From the NCBI GenBank assembly GCA_026125865.1, contig JAHCKI010000002.1:1-27136 (forward strand): 27,136 nt of DNA, read 5' to 3'. Positions 8,121-16,080 of the stretch are shown one piece after another. The notes below the pieces were generated by a model. That model ran no database searches. It was not told the DNA's origin and worked only from the letters and a program-made list of their open reading frames with translations. Each line of letters begins with the position of its first letter. Within the stretch, counting starts at the first letter, position 1. This DNA is from Rhodospirillales bacterium (GTDB lineage Bacteria; Pseudomonadota; Alphaproteobacteria; Rhodospirillales; Defluviicoccaceae). The translations under genes and the position numbers were made by a program.

Positions 8121-8383
8121 TTTCCATGACGCATGAGCACTTATCATTCACTTATGCTTCGTTGTCGCTAGTTTTCCTTATCGGGGCATGTGCAAGTCAA
8201 AATCAGAATTTGCAAGGCGAATTAAATAGGTGTAATGCTAGCCACAACTCTTTATATCAAGACAATCAATATTTTTACAAAAAAAATCAAGAACTTTACC
8301 AACGGATTCAGGATTTAGAATTTTTGCTTGGGCAATGCAAAGATACTGTTGTTCTTCCACCAAGACGGCTTGACTGTAACTGA
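8117..8383 (+). CDS. Small lipoprotein with coiled-coil segment (low-GC island)
   Basis: This 88-residue protein starts with a hydrophobic signal ending in the lipobox I-G-A-C (about 22-25), so it should be lipidated at Cys25 and anchored in a membrane. The mature part is Asn/Gln-rich with a heptad-like pattern (about 30-75), suggesting a short coiled coil. It has Cys at 39 and 75. The start ATG overlaps the stop codon of the exported protein gene (ATGA), so the two are probably translationally coupled and may act together in the envelope. A second ATG at 8126 could also serve. The family is not recognised. Confidence 0.65.
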   Translation: MISMTHEHLSFTYASLSLVFLIGACASQNQNLQGELNRCNASHNSLYQDNQYFYKKNQELYQRIQDLEFLLGQCKDTVVLPPRRLDCN

Positions 8384-8384
8384 C

Positions 8385-8462
8385 CTCGGGGCGATTTGGT
8401 TTTAGCACGCGTAAGGCGGAATAGCCGACAGGCATATTCCGTCGGAAGCTTTATGCCCCGAG
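8385..8462. repeat. Nested inverted repeat at the right edge of the low-GC island
   Basis: Outer arms CTCGGGGC (8385-8392) and GCCCCGAG (8455-8462) enclose inner arms GGAATA (8418-8423) and TATTCC (8435-8440). The inner part resembles the GCGGAATA...TATTCCGC repeats seen in many alphaproteobacterial genomes. It begins two bases after the lipoprotein stop codon and could act as a terminator. The rest up to 8612 shows nothing else. Confidence 0.4.
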
Positions 8463-8612
8463 CTCAGCGGCGACAAGATCCGGGTCCCCGTTGGTCGAAG
8501 ATTGCGGATGCCGTCGGCGTTCGGTGCAGGCTTGGAACACCGAGAATGGCCATTCGGGGGAACACGCCTGTCGGCTCATCCGCCCTTTCTCACTGTCCAA
8601 AAGGAGCGGAAG

Positions 8613-9311
8613 ATGAGCGGAACGACGCAGAGCGGATTCACGCTGGACACTGAGACACGCAATCTGATTTCGCGCTCAGTGTTGTGCTGGCTTGCTACAA
8701 GTTCGTCCGATGCACCCTCGGTCTCGCCCAAGGAAATGTTCGGCCTGAGTTCCGACGGAGACGTTCTGATCGCAAACATCGCATCCCCAAGAAGCCGGCG
8801 GAACATCGAGCAGAACCCAAATGTCTGCGTCTCCGTCCTGGACATCTTCTCGCAGAAGGGCGCGCAGATACACGGCACGGCGAACCTCCATCCGGAAAAC
8901 GGTCAGAGCTACCGGGAACTGCTGCCGGAGTTGGTCGCCGCGGTCGGTGAAAACATACCACTGGACCTCTTCCGGGTGCGTGACATCATTCAGGTGCGCC
9001 CGACGTCCGTGTCCAAGATCATCGCCCCGTCGTACAAGCGCCCCCAGGCTGCACCGAGGAAGCCATGCGGCTGCAGTCGTACAGAGCTTACGGCGTCTGG
9101 CCGGACTGCCCGCGGGCGGAATAACCGACGATCTGGCCACCCGGCATCCGAGCCGTTCCCTGTCGCCCGTCGTCGATGGATTGCCGCGCCGGCTGCGCCG
9201 GCTCGCAATGGCGGCTGGGACATTATTCCTCGTCATTGCGAGGCGCGTCAGCGCCGTGGCAATCCATATCACTTTATGCCGCAATACGCGTCACGCCGGC
9301 GCCGGATATGA
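8613..9311 (+). CDS. Pyridoxamine 5'-phosphate oxidase-like flavoprotein, C-terminus probably frameshifted
   Basis: The first ~143 residues match small FMN-binding split-barrel proteins of the PPOX superfamily: LCWLATSS near 23, VSPKEMFGL, IASPRSRRNI, NPNVCVSVLDIF and VRPTSVSKIIAPSYK. The ATG at 8613 follows AAGGAGCGGAAG; no upstream start has such a site. After codon 143 the frame runs into a C run (9041-9045). One extra C there would restore the family's usual ending, with TEEAM and YRAYGVWP before a TAA at 9122-9124, for a protein of about 170 residues. As written, the frame instead continues ~90 codons through Arg-rich unrelated sequence, including the REP-like repeats at 9176-9267, to 9311. 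This is either a real frameshift or a sequencing error. Confidence 0.7.
   Translation: MSGTTQSGFTLDTETRNLISRSVLCWLATSSSDAPSVSPKEMFGLSSDGDVLIANIASPRSRRNIEQNPNVCVSVLDIFSQKGAQIHGTANLHPENGQSYRELLPELVAAVGENIPLDLFRVRDIIQVRPTSVSKIIAPSYKRPQAAPRKPCGCSRTELTASGRTARGRNNRRSGHPASEPFPVARRRWIAAPAAPARNGGWDIIPRHCEARQRRGNPYHFMPQYASRRRRI
9176..9267. repeat. Inverted pair of REP-like repeats
   Basis: The unit at 9176-9213 (ATGGATTGCC...CTCGCAATGGCG) and that at 9231-9267 (CGTCATTGCGAG...GGCAATCCAT) are imperfect inverted copies, 17 bp apart. Each also has an internal GC palindrome. The words TCATTGCGAG and GCAATCCA recur in dispersed REP-like repeats of many bacterial genomes. The pair can fold into one long hairpin between two convergent genes. 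Confidence 0.6.
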
Positions 9312-10100
9312 CTAGGAGGCGAACAGGATGTCTGTGTTGGACAGGTGGTCGTGGCCCTGGACCAATAGCGTCCCTCCCGCTTGATCGCCCAGATCGATCA
9401 CCAGAAAACCTCCCTGCATGCTGACTTGAGCATCGTATTTCTCCAACATCCCATTGGTGTTGGTGTCCAGCGCTTCCATTGTTGCGCCGCCGTTGACATG
9501 CAAGTCGGTGAGGTCGATCTTGTCCTGCCCCGGTTTGAAATCGCGGATGGTGAATGTCGTACCGACGACAAACCCGTCATGGTCATCAAGGTGGAAAACG
9601 TCATTTCCTTGGCCGCCCTCGGCCACGTCGTCGCCGTCGTTGGCCCGGATCGTATCGTTCCCGGAACCGCCCTTCAGGGTATCGTCGCCGACACCACCGT
9701 CGAGGAAGTCGTCGCCGCCGCCTCCAAACAACCGGTCATCGCCGTCACCGCCCAACAAACGATCACTGCCCTGTCCGCCCCTTATAAGATCGTCACCGGC
9801 CTCGCCTCTGAGAACATCGTCGTCGCGACCGCCGATGATCGTGTCATCGCCATTTCCGCCGAACACGTCGTCGTTCCCGTTGTTTCCGTTCAGACGATCG
9901 TCAAATTCCGTACCGAAAATGGAGTCGTTTCCCGAGCCGCCCAATACCCTGGCCACAGCCAGGTCCTCTTCGAAGGAGATGCTATCGTCACCATGGAATA
10001 ATTTAACAATAATCGTTTTTGACCCGTTTGGATCGAGGTCTTCGATCAGGAATTCATCATTTTCATCTGTACCCATCACAAACGTTTTTAGTCGTGGCAT
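9312..10100 (-). CDS. RTX-type calcium-binding repeat protein
   Basis: This 262-residue protein has about 13 tandem glycine-rich nonapeptides (GGxGxDxhx type, such as GGSGNDSIF and GGDGDDRLF) across roughly residues 55-172, flanked by a 54-residue N-terminal part and a beta-rich C-terminal domain (TFTIRDF..GQDKIDLTDL). Such repeats form calcium-bound beta-rolls, and these proteins leave the cell through type I secretion by a C-terminal signal; there is no N-terminal signal peptide. The ATG at 10100 follows GGAGGTG at ideal spacing; a GTG two codons earlier would leave too little room. No catalytic domain and no type I secretion genes are in the window, so it looks like an orphan substrate. 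Confidence 0.85.
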   Translation of the reverse strand: MPRLKTFVMGTDENDEFLIEDLDPNGSKTIIVKLFHGDDSISFEEDLAVARVLGGSGNDSIFGTEFDDRLNGNNGNDDVFGGNGDDTIIGGRDDDVLRGEAGDDLIRGGQGSDRLLGGDGDDRLFGGGGDDFLDGGVGDDTLKGGSGNDTIRANDGDDVAEGGQGNDVFHLDDHDGFVVGTTFTIRDFKPGQDKIDLTDLHVNGGATMEALDTNTNGMLEKYDAQVSMQGGFLVIDLGDQAGGTLLVQGHDHLSNTDILFAS

Positions 10101-10187
10101 TTTCACCTCCGGTTAAGCCATGGATCGGAAATACCCCATATAGGGCCCTTCCTCCAACAACACAACGTTTAAGAGCATTCTATGTTT

Positions 10188-10216
10188 AAATTTCACAAAT
10201 TATCGAAATTTCACAA
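10188..10216. repeat. Two direct copies of AAATTTCACAA
   Basis: Exact 11-bp copies at 10188-10198 and 10206-10216 (period 18 bp) lie in the AT-rich gap upstream of the RTX gene. They could be tandem regulator sites. The remainder of the 10101-10384 gap shows no gene I can support. Confidence 0.35.
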
Positions 10217-10384
10217 TGGTAAATCTACTATCACGAGAGCACCAATTGCTTTTACCCGCATACATTCTCAACGCCGGGAGCAAAGCCCCTCGGCCAGAAA
10301 ATGCCGGATATACCATGGGGACTTGAGCGCGATGCCGGTGTCGGCTTACACCTGCAACCGAAGGTTCCAACAGGAGCAAAACGC

Positions 10385-11404
10385 ATGAAAGCGATCGGCA
10401 TCGTCGATTACCTTCCCATCGAGAATGCGAACGCGCTCGTCGATTTCGAAACGGCAAAGCCGGAGCCCAGCGGCCGCGACATCCTCGTCGCCATCAAGGC
10501 CATCGCGGTCAACCCCGTCGACGTGAAGGTCCGTGCCGGGCGTATAGGCGGTGGTTCCACGGAAGATCCGCCGCGCATCATCGGCTGGGATGCCAGCGGC
10601 GTCGTCGAGGCCGTGGGGCCAGACGTCACGTTGTTCACGCCCGGCGATGAGATCTACTACGCCGGCGACATCACGCGACCGGGCTGCAACGCCGAATACC
10701 AACTGGTTGACGAACGCATCGTCGGCGTCAAGCCCAAGTCCCTCTCCTTCACCGAATCGGCAGCGTTACCGTTGACGACGATCACGGCGTACGAGTCCTT
10801 CTTCGACCGGCTCGGGATCGATCGGGACGGCGGAAACCGAGGCGAAACTCTTCTGATCATCGGCGCCGCCGGTGGCGTCGGATCGATCGGCATTCAACTC
10901 GCCAAACTGGCCGGCCTCGTCGTCATCGCGACGGCGTCGCGACCGGAAACCACCGCTTGGGTCAAGAAACTAGGCGCTGATCACGTCATCGATCACCGCG
11001 GCGACATGGTGGCCGAGGCGCGGAGCCTGGGGTTCGCCCATATTGACCATATCGCCATCTTCAACGACATGCGGCACTGGGCAACGGCGGTCGAGCTCAT
11101 TCGTCCCCAAGGCGGAATCGTGACCATCGACGCCACCAACCTTCCCATGCCGATGGAAGGCATGAAATCAAAGGCGGCGAGCGTGCACTGGGAATTCATG
11201 TTCACCCGCGCCATGCACCGGACGCCCGACATGATCGAACAGCACAAACTGCTGTCGTGGGTCGCGGGCGAGATCGACGCGGGCCGCATCCGCACCACGT
11301 TGTCCGAGGTCATATCCCCCATCAACGCCGCCACCCTGCGTGAGGCCCACCGCCAGATCGAGACCGGAATGGCCAAGGGCAAGATCGTCCTCTTCGGTTT
11401 CTGA
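10385..11404 (+). CDS. Zinc-type alcohol dehydrogenase-like / quinone oxidoreductase family protein (MDR)
   Basis: This 339-residue medium-chain dehydrogenase/reductase has an N-terminal GroES-like domain (NPVDVKVRAG near 40, GWDASGVVEAVG near 64) and a Rossmann domain with the cofactor motif GAAGGVGSIG (160-169). It lacks the Cys/His set for catalytic or structural zinc, as expected for the quinone-reductase-like branch, and would use NADPH on an unknown enone or quinone. The ATG at 10385 follows AGGAGC; an in-frame extension to 10301 has no ribosome binding site. It is a single gene, convergent with arsC. Confidence 0.88.
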   Translation: MKAIGIVDYLPIENANALVDFETAKPEPSGRDILVAIKAIAVNPVDVKVRAGRIGGGSTEDPPRIIGWDASGVVEAVGPDVTLFTPGDEIYYAGDITRPGCNAEYQLVDERIVGVKPKSLSFTESAALPLTTITAYESFFDRLGIDRDGGNRGETLLIIGAAGGVGSIGIQLAKLAGLVVIATASRPETTAWVKKLGADHVIDHRGDMVAEARSLGFAHIDHIAIFNDMRHWATAVELIRPQGGIVTIDATNLPMPMEGMKSKAASVHWEFMFTRAMHRTPDMIEQHKLLSWVAGEIDAGRIRTTLSEVISPINAATLREAHRQIETGMAKGKIVLFGF

Positions 11405-11456
11405 TCCATCCCCGGCGAATTGGAGCGATCCGAAGGGTTCGATCTGTTCGATTGTC

Positions 11457-11798
11457 TCAAACGATCTCCAGAACCGATTCCGGTGGGCGGCCGAGGCGCG
11501 CTCGGTCGCCGCTGACGACGATGGGGCGCTCGATGACGATAGGGTTGGCGACCATCCCTTGGATCAAGGCGTCGTCGTCGAGCGTCGGATCATCAAGGCC
11601 GGCCTCCTTGCTTTCCTTCTTGCGCATCAGCTCGCGCGGTCCCATGCCGAGCTTGCCGATGATCCCTTTAAGCTGTTCGGCGCTGGGCGGGTCCTTCAGG
11701 TACTCGACAATCGTCGGTTCGACGCCCTTGTCCTGAAGCAGCGCCAGGGTTGCGCGAGATTTGCTGCATCGCGGATTGTGGTAGATCGTGACGGTCAT
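11457..11798 (-). CDS. arsC: Arsenate reductase (glutaredoxin-dependent) family
   Basis: This 113-residue ArsC has YHNPRCSKSR (6-15) with the catalytic Cys11, EYLKDPPS near 32 and NPIVIERPIVV near 85, the standard features of the thioredoxin-fold family. The enzyme reduces arsenate to arsenite with glutathione and glutaredoxin. Length is normal. A GGGAGGAC ribosome binding site precedes the ATG. No arsenite pump or ArsR regulator is nearby. It follows recX on the same strand by 63 bp. Distant YffB/Spx-like reductases share the fold, so the exact substrate is not certain. Confidence 0.9.
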   Translation of the reverse strand: MTVTIYHNPRCSKSRATLALLQDKGVEPTIVEYLKDPPSAEQLKGIIGKLGMGPRELMRKKESKEAGLDDPTLDDDALIQGMVANPIVIERPIVVSGDRARLGRPPESVLEIV

Positions 11799-11861
11799 GG
11801 TGGTGTCCTCCCTATGTCATGCAAGCACACCGAAACAGGTAGCCGTTTTCATGGGGATTCA

Positions 11862-12431
11862 CTACAGCAGATCGTCCACGCTCTCGGCATCGACGATGCG
11901 ACGGGCGAGATCCCATGAAAACCCCGCGCGACCCAGGGACGCCAAGTCCCTGTCGCGCATGTCGGCGCGTTGGGCGGGAGGTCGGAATGGCCCGAGGCGG
12001 CGGCGGCGCGCCAGGTTCACAGCCGCGGCCAAATCGGTATCGTCCACCTCGTCGGCGAGCTTGGACAACGCTGTTTCGATATGGTCTTCGCCGACGCCTT
12101 TTTGTCGCAAGCGCGTGCGTATGCCTTGGGTCGGCACACCGCGCCGATGCAGGGTGCCGACCCGAGCTTCCGCATAACCGCCATCGTCGAGAAGACCGGA
12201 GCGACGATAACGGTCGATCAGCCCATCGACGATCGCCGCACCCTCCTCCCGATCCGTGTCATGAACCCTGGCCGACCGCTCGACGCGTCGCATCAGCACC
12301 CGGCGCAGGTTCTCCGCCGACGTGGCGAAACGCTGCACATAGAAAAGCGCGGCATTCTCAAGGGATTGCGCCGTAATCTTGCGCGGTTTCCTGGTCTTTG
12401 TCAGGTCCGATGGTTCACGTGAACTCGGCAC
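11862..12431 (-). CDS. recX: RecX family regulatory protein
   Basis: This 189-residue, mostly helical, basic protein shows the RecX pattern of repeated three-helix units: ALFYVQRFATSAENLRRVLMRR near 28-48, IDRYRRSGLLDDGGYAEARV near 72-91 and RLRQKGVGEDHIETAL near 107-122. RecX binds RecA filaments and dampens recombinase activity. The start is GTG at 12431, with AGGGAG just upstream. This overlaps the preceding small gene by 17 bp in another frame, suggesting coupling. Unlike many bacteria it is not next to recA. Confidence 0.85.
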   Translation of the reverse strand: MPSSREPSDLTKTRKPRKITAQSLENAALFYVQRFATSAENLRRVLMRRVERSARVHDTDREEGAAIVDGLIDRYRRSGLLDDGGYAEARVGTLHRRGVPTQGIRTRLRQKGVGEDHIETALSKLADEVDDTDLAAAVNLARRRRLGPFRPPAQRADMRDRDLASLGRAGFSWDLARRIVDAESVDDLL

Positions 12432-12567
12432 CGCGCTCCCTGTCCTTGGGCTCCGCTTTGAAATGAAGACGCTGCATGTCGGCCGGATCGAGATATTTGC
12501 TCAGATCCTGATCGAGAAAGCTCTCCGCGTCCTCATCGTTTTGCAATCTCGGCACGCGTTCGCTCAT
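12415..12567 (-). CDS. 50-residue hypothetical protein overlapping recX
   Basis: The ATG at 12567 follows AAGGAG about 10 bases upstream and the frame ends with TGA at 12415-12417, inside the start of recX. The product is acidic and helical, with VPRLQNDEDAESFLDQDLS (5-23) followed by a short basic segment. The pattern (short, with acidic residues and an xxFLDxxDLS motif) recalls the N-terminal part of CopG/BrnA-type antitoxins, but there is no ribbon-helix-helix part and no toxin gene beside it. It may instead be a small conserved protein co-expressed with recX. Confidence 0.5.
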   Translation of the reverse strand: MSERVPRLQNDEDAESFLDQDLSKYLDPADMQRLHFKAEPKDRERGAEFT

Positions 12568-12658
12568 GTTGCTCGATCTCCTTCTTCTGCATGCTTGTCT
12601 TACACTCTACCGTCAACATCATCAGCAATTGATCTTGAACAATTGATCCGGCAGGCTC

Positions 12659-14884
12659 TTACCCAAAGCGATTCGCGAGGGGGAACCCGCGGGGGGGCTT
12701 TTGGCCGGATTGGCCGCGTTTGCCGATCCAGGCGTCCAGGTTCGTTTCGGTGCGCATGCCACCGCCGGATCGCCATGACAATCCCGTCGCGCGGTTGAAG
12801 GTCACCAGGTCGGACAACTCGCCCTTGGCATAGCGCTGCAGGATCACGCCCTTGCCGCGCGCCATCACCGGCACCTCGTCGAGGCCGAATACCAGGAGTT
12901 TTCGATTGGCGCCGATGATGGCGACGGCGTCGTCATCGGCGCCGATGAAAGTACAGCACGCCGCTTCTTCGTTGGCGGACACGTTCAGGACCTGCTTACC
13001 GTTGCGGGTCTGGGCGATGACCTCGTTTTCCTCGACCACGAACCCCCGGCCCCGGTCGGAGGCGACGAGCAGGCGGCGCCCCGGTTGGTGTACGAACAGC
13101 GCCACCGGTTCGTGCTTGTCGGGCAAATCGATCATCAACCGCAGCGGCTCGCCCTGACCGCGGCCGCCCGGCAACCGATCACAGCCGATGGTATAGAAAC
13201 GGCCGTTGGTGGCGAGGCACAGCAGCTTGTCGGTAGTCTGGGCCGGAACCACGAAGCGGCCGCGGTCCCCCTCCTTGTAGGTCACCTTGGAGAGGTCGCC
13301 GACATGTCCCTTCATGGCCCGGATCCAGCCCTTCTCCGAGCACAGTACGGTTACCGGCTCACGCTCGATCATCGCCTCGACGGCGATCGATGTCGCCGTC
13401 GGCGGGCCTTCGATGCCGGTACGGCGGCGACCGAGGTCGGTGTTGGGGGCGAAGACCTTCTTCAACTCGGCGATATCGGACGCGATGGCCTGCCAGCGCT
13501 TGCCTTCGTCGCCGAGCAGGATTTGTAGGTCAGCGCGCTCGGCGGACAGGGTCTGGTGTTCCTTGCGGATTTCGATCTCCTCCAGTTTGCGCAACTGGCG
13601 AAGCCGCATGTTGAGGATGGACTCGGCCTGCAACTCGGTGAGGTCGAAGCGCACCATCAACACCGCCTTGGGATCGTCCTCCTCGCGAACGATGCGGATC
13701 ACCTCGTCCAGGTTGAGGTAGGCGACGAGAAAGCCGTCGAGGATCTCCAGACGCCGCTCGATTTTCGCAAGACGATGTCGGCTGCGGCGGATCAACACCT
13801 CATGGCGATGATCGAGAAACGCCTGCAACACCTCGCGCAGGTTCATCACCTTGGGCTCGATGCCGCCGTCCAGTACGTTCATGTTGAGGCCGAAGCGGGA
13901 TTCCAGGTCGCTCAGTCGATACAGTTGCTCCATGAGCGCCGCCGGCTCGACGCTGCGGCTTTTGGGTTCGAGGACGATGCGCACTTCCTCGGTCGATTCG
14001 TCGCGCACGTCGTCCAAAAGCGGCAGGCGGCGGGCGGTGATCAACTCGGCGATCTTCTCGATCAGGCGCGACTTCTGAACCTGATAGGGAATCTCGGTGA
14101 CGACAATGTGCCAGGTGCCGTGGCCGGCCTTTTCAACATGCCAGCGGGCCCTGATCCGGAACGAGCCGCGACCCGTCCGATACGCCTCGACAATGGTCTC
14201 GGTCGATTCGGTGAGGATGCCGCCGGTCGGGAAGTCCGGACCCTGCACGAAACCGACCAGGGTTTCGATGGCGGCGTCCGGACGCTTGATCAGGTGGCGC
14301 AGCGCATCGCAGAGTTCGGCGATGTTGTGGGGGGGAATGTTGGTCGCCATGCCGACGGCGATACCCGTCGCGCCGTTGGCAAGCAGGTTGGGGACGCGCC
14401 CCGGCAGCACCACCGGCTCGGTATCCTCGCCGTCGTAGGTGGAGCGGAAATCAACGGCGTCCTCGTCGATGCCCTCCAGTAGCATCTGCGCCACCGCGGT
14501 GAGGCGGGCCTCGGTGTATCGCATGGCGGCGGCGTTGTCGCCGTCCACATTGCCGAAGTTGCCCTGGCCGTCCACCAGCGGGTAGCGCACGGCGAAGTCC
14601 TGGGCCAGACGCACCAGCGCGTCATAGACGGCGGCGTCGCCGTGGGGGTGGAACTTGCCGATGACATCGCCGACGACTCGGGCGCATTTCTTGAACCCGG
14701 CGTCGGGATCAAGGCGGAGCTGGCGCATGGCGTGCAACAGCCGCCGGTGCACCGGCTTGAGGCCGTCGCGAACGTCAGGCAGCGAGCGGGAAACGATGGT
14801 CGACAGCGCATAGGACAAATAGCGCTGGGACAGGGCATCAACGAGTCGAACGCTCTCGATGCCGCCGGGAACAAGCTCGTTCAT
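12659..14884 (-). CDS. parC: DNA topoisomerase IV subunit A
   Basis: This 741-residue type IIA topoisomerase A subunit has RYLSYALSTIVSRSLPDVRDGLKPVHRR near the start, a DNA-gate domain with catalytic Tyr123 (AMRYTEARL) and a C-terminal beta-pinwheel (about 490-720). The C-terminus lacks the GyrA-box (QRRGGKG) and is shorter than GyrA, so it is ParC, which with ParE decatenates chromosomes. At the quinolone-determining position (Ser83 of E. coli GyrA) it has Ala84 (HPHGDAAVYD). The ATG at 14884 is chosen over an in-frame TTG at 14899; the ribosome binding site is weak (GGTGA). It is a single gene upstream of the 50-residue ORF and recX. Confidence 0.95.
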   Translation of the reverse strand: MNELVPGGIESVRLVDALSQRYLSYALSTIVSRSLPDVRDGLKPVHRRLLHAMRQLRLDPDAGFKKCARVVGDVIGKFHPHGDAAVYDALVRLAQDFAVRYPLVDGQGNFGNVDGDNAAAMRYTEARLTAVAQMLLEGIDEDAVDFRSTYDGEDTEPVVLPGRVPNLLANGATGIAVGMATNIPPHNIAELCDALRHLIKRPDAAIETLVGFVQGPDFPTGGILTESTETIVEAYRTGRGSFRIRARWHVEKAGHGTWHIVVTEIPYQVQKSRLIEKIAELITARRLPLLDDVRDESTEEVRIVLEPKSRSVEPAALMEQLYRLSDLESRFGLNMNVLDGGIEPKVMNLREVLQAFLDHRHEVLIRRSRHRLAKIERRLEILDGFLVAYLNLDEVIRIVREEDDPKAVLMVRFDLTELQAESILNMRLRQLRKLEEIEIRKEHQTLSAERADLQILLGDEGKRWQAIASDIAELKKVFAPNTDLGRRRTGIEGPPTATSIAVEAMIEREPVTVLCSEKGWIRAMKGHVGDLSKVTYKEGDRGRFVVPAQTTDKLLCLATNGRFYTIGCDRLPGGRGQGEPLRLMIDLPDKHEPVALFVHQPGRRLLVASDRGRGFVVEENEVIAQTRNGKQVLNVSANEEAACCTFIGADDDAVAIIGANRKLLVFGLDEVPVMARGKGVILQRYAKGELSDLVTFNRATGLSWRSGGGMRTETNLDAWIGKRGQSGQKPPRGFPLANRFG

Positions 14885-15140
14885 TCGGTCACCACACAAG
14901 GAAAATCGACTGTAGTGCCGTATATGGTATAGAGTTGGCCGATTTCGTCAACCTATTGTAGCTTCTCTGTAGCGCCTGTGGTCATTCCGATACACATCGA
15001 TCAAGATCGGTTCCACGGTCTCCAACGTGACACACCCAATGAGGGACAAATGCGTCACAAAATACTCTCTAGATCTCGAACGGATTTTGATGTTTATCGT
15101 CAAACAATTGGTACTCATCTCATAATAGGGAGAGGAAAAA

Positions 15141-15842
15141 GTGACGCTTGCCCATAAAGTTGGAGCGGAATTCTTCGGGACATTCTGGCTCGTTTTCGGC
15201 GGTTGCGGCAGCGCCGTCCTCGCCGCTGCATTTCCTGAACTTGGCATCGGCTTTGTCGGTGTTTCCTTGGCCTTCGGGTTGACAGTCTTAACCATGGCTT
15301 ATGCCGTCGGCCACATTTCCGGCGGCCATTTCAATCCCGCGGTCACCATCGGCCTTTGGGCCGGCGGACGGTTGTCCACATCGGACATCCTGCCTTACTG
15401 GGCGGCGCAGGTGGTCGGCGCCATCGCCGCAGCGGCGGTACTCTACCTCATCGCCAGCGGCAAGGCGGGCTTCGACCTCGCCGGCGGCTTCGCGTCCAAC
15501 GGATATGGCGAGCACTCGCCGGACGGCTATTCCATGATGTCCGGCCTGCTCATCGAGATCGTGCTGACGGCCTTCTTCCTGATCATCATTCTCGGCTCGA
15601 CCGATTCGCGGGCGCCGGCGGGCTTCGCGCCCATCGCCATCGGTCTGGCTCTGACCCTGATCCACCTGATCAGCATTCCGGTGACCAACACCTCGGTCAA
15701 TCCGGCCCGCAGCACCGGTCAGGCGCTATTCGTCGGCGGTTGGGCGCTGGCGCAGTTATGGCTGTTCTGGGTGGCGCCATTGGTCGGCGGCGTCATCGGC
15801 GGCTTCATCTACAAGTGGCTGGGTAGCGGTGATTCCGAATAG
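15141..15842 (+). CDS. aqpZ: Aquaporin Z
   Basis: This 233-residue, six-helix membrane channel has two NPA motifs (HFNPAV with NPA 65-67, SVNPAR with NPA 187-189). The selectivity-filter residues match AqpZ: Phe45, His175, Thr184 and Arg190. It should therefore be a water channel rather than a glycerol facilitator, in the inner membrane. The start is GTG, with AGGGAGAGG just upstream. A hairpin at 15852-15897 probably ends the single-gene transcript. Confidence 0.95.
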   Translation: MTLAHKVGAEFFGTFWLVFGGCGSAVLAAAFPELGIGFVGVSLAFGLTVLTMAYAVGHISGGHFNPAVTIGLWAGGRLSTSDILPYWAAQVVGAIAAAAVLYLIASGKAGFDLAGGFASNGYGEHSPDGYSMMSGLLIEIVLTAFFLIIILGSTDSRAPAGFAPIAIGLALTLIHLISIPVTNTSVNPARSTGQALFVGGWALAQLWLFWVAPLVGGVIGGFIYKWLGSGDSE

Positions 15843-15851
15843 TTTCGGTTC

Positions 15852-15897
15852 CAATCAACGGGCGGCGCTCTCAAAACACCGCGCTGCCCGTTGATTG
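15852..15897 (+). terminator. Hairpin after aqpZ, probable terminator
   Basis: A 12-bp perfect stem (CAATCAACGGGC / GCCCGTTGATTG) extends inward by four further pairs after one mismatch. It begins 10 bp after the stop codon and is followed by CTTTCC, a weak T-tract. Confidence 0.55.
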
Positions 15898-16016
15898 CTT
15901 TCCAGCGAATTACACCAAACGCTATTCACCCAATTCAGTCACAAAACTGGCGCGGTTGTACACGTTTAGCCAGCGCGCCCGCGAAGGGCGCGAAAACGCT
16001 TATTCGTTCATGGGGC

Positions 16017-16068
16017 TAGAGCGCGGCGCGATCAGATCGGGTCAATCTGATCGCGTGGTCGCGCTCTA
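16017..16068. repeat. Dispersed-type hairpin repeat, unit 1
   Basis: The outer arms TAGAGCGCG / CGCGCTCTA enclose a second pair, CGCGATCAGAT / ATCTGATCGCG. The TAGAGC ends and GATCA core match the style of short palindromic repeats scattered through alphaproteobacterial genomes. Confidence 0.55.
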
Positions 16069-16080
16069 TATCTTTAGAAT

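Noticed and set aside
9560..9940. DNA-level tandem repeats
   Set aside because: They are the codons of the glycine-rich RTX nonapeptides, not a CRISPR or satellite.
10182..10388. Open frame of about 68 codons before the MDR gene
   Set aside because: No ribosome binding site; it covers the AT-rich promoter region of the RTX gene and overlaps the MDR start.
11437..11449. GTTC-GATCT-GTTC resembling an SOS box
   Set aside because: The spacing is 5 bp, not 7, and it lies between convergent genes at the end of arsC.
12626..12648. Direct repeat CAATTGATC twice, after parC
   Set aside because: Only 9 bp and two copies; could be chance, and there is no promoter context to support an operator.
14907..14951. 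Possible parC promoter (TTGACG followed by TATACC or CATATA on the minus strand)
   Set aside because: Spacers of 14 or 19 bp do not fit sigma-70 well.
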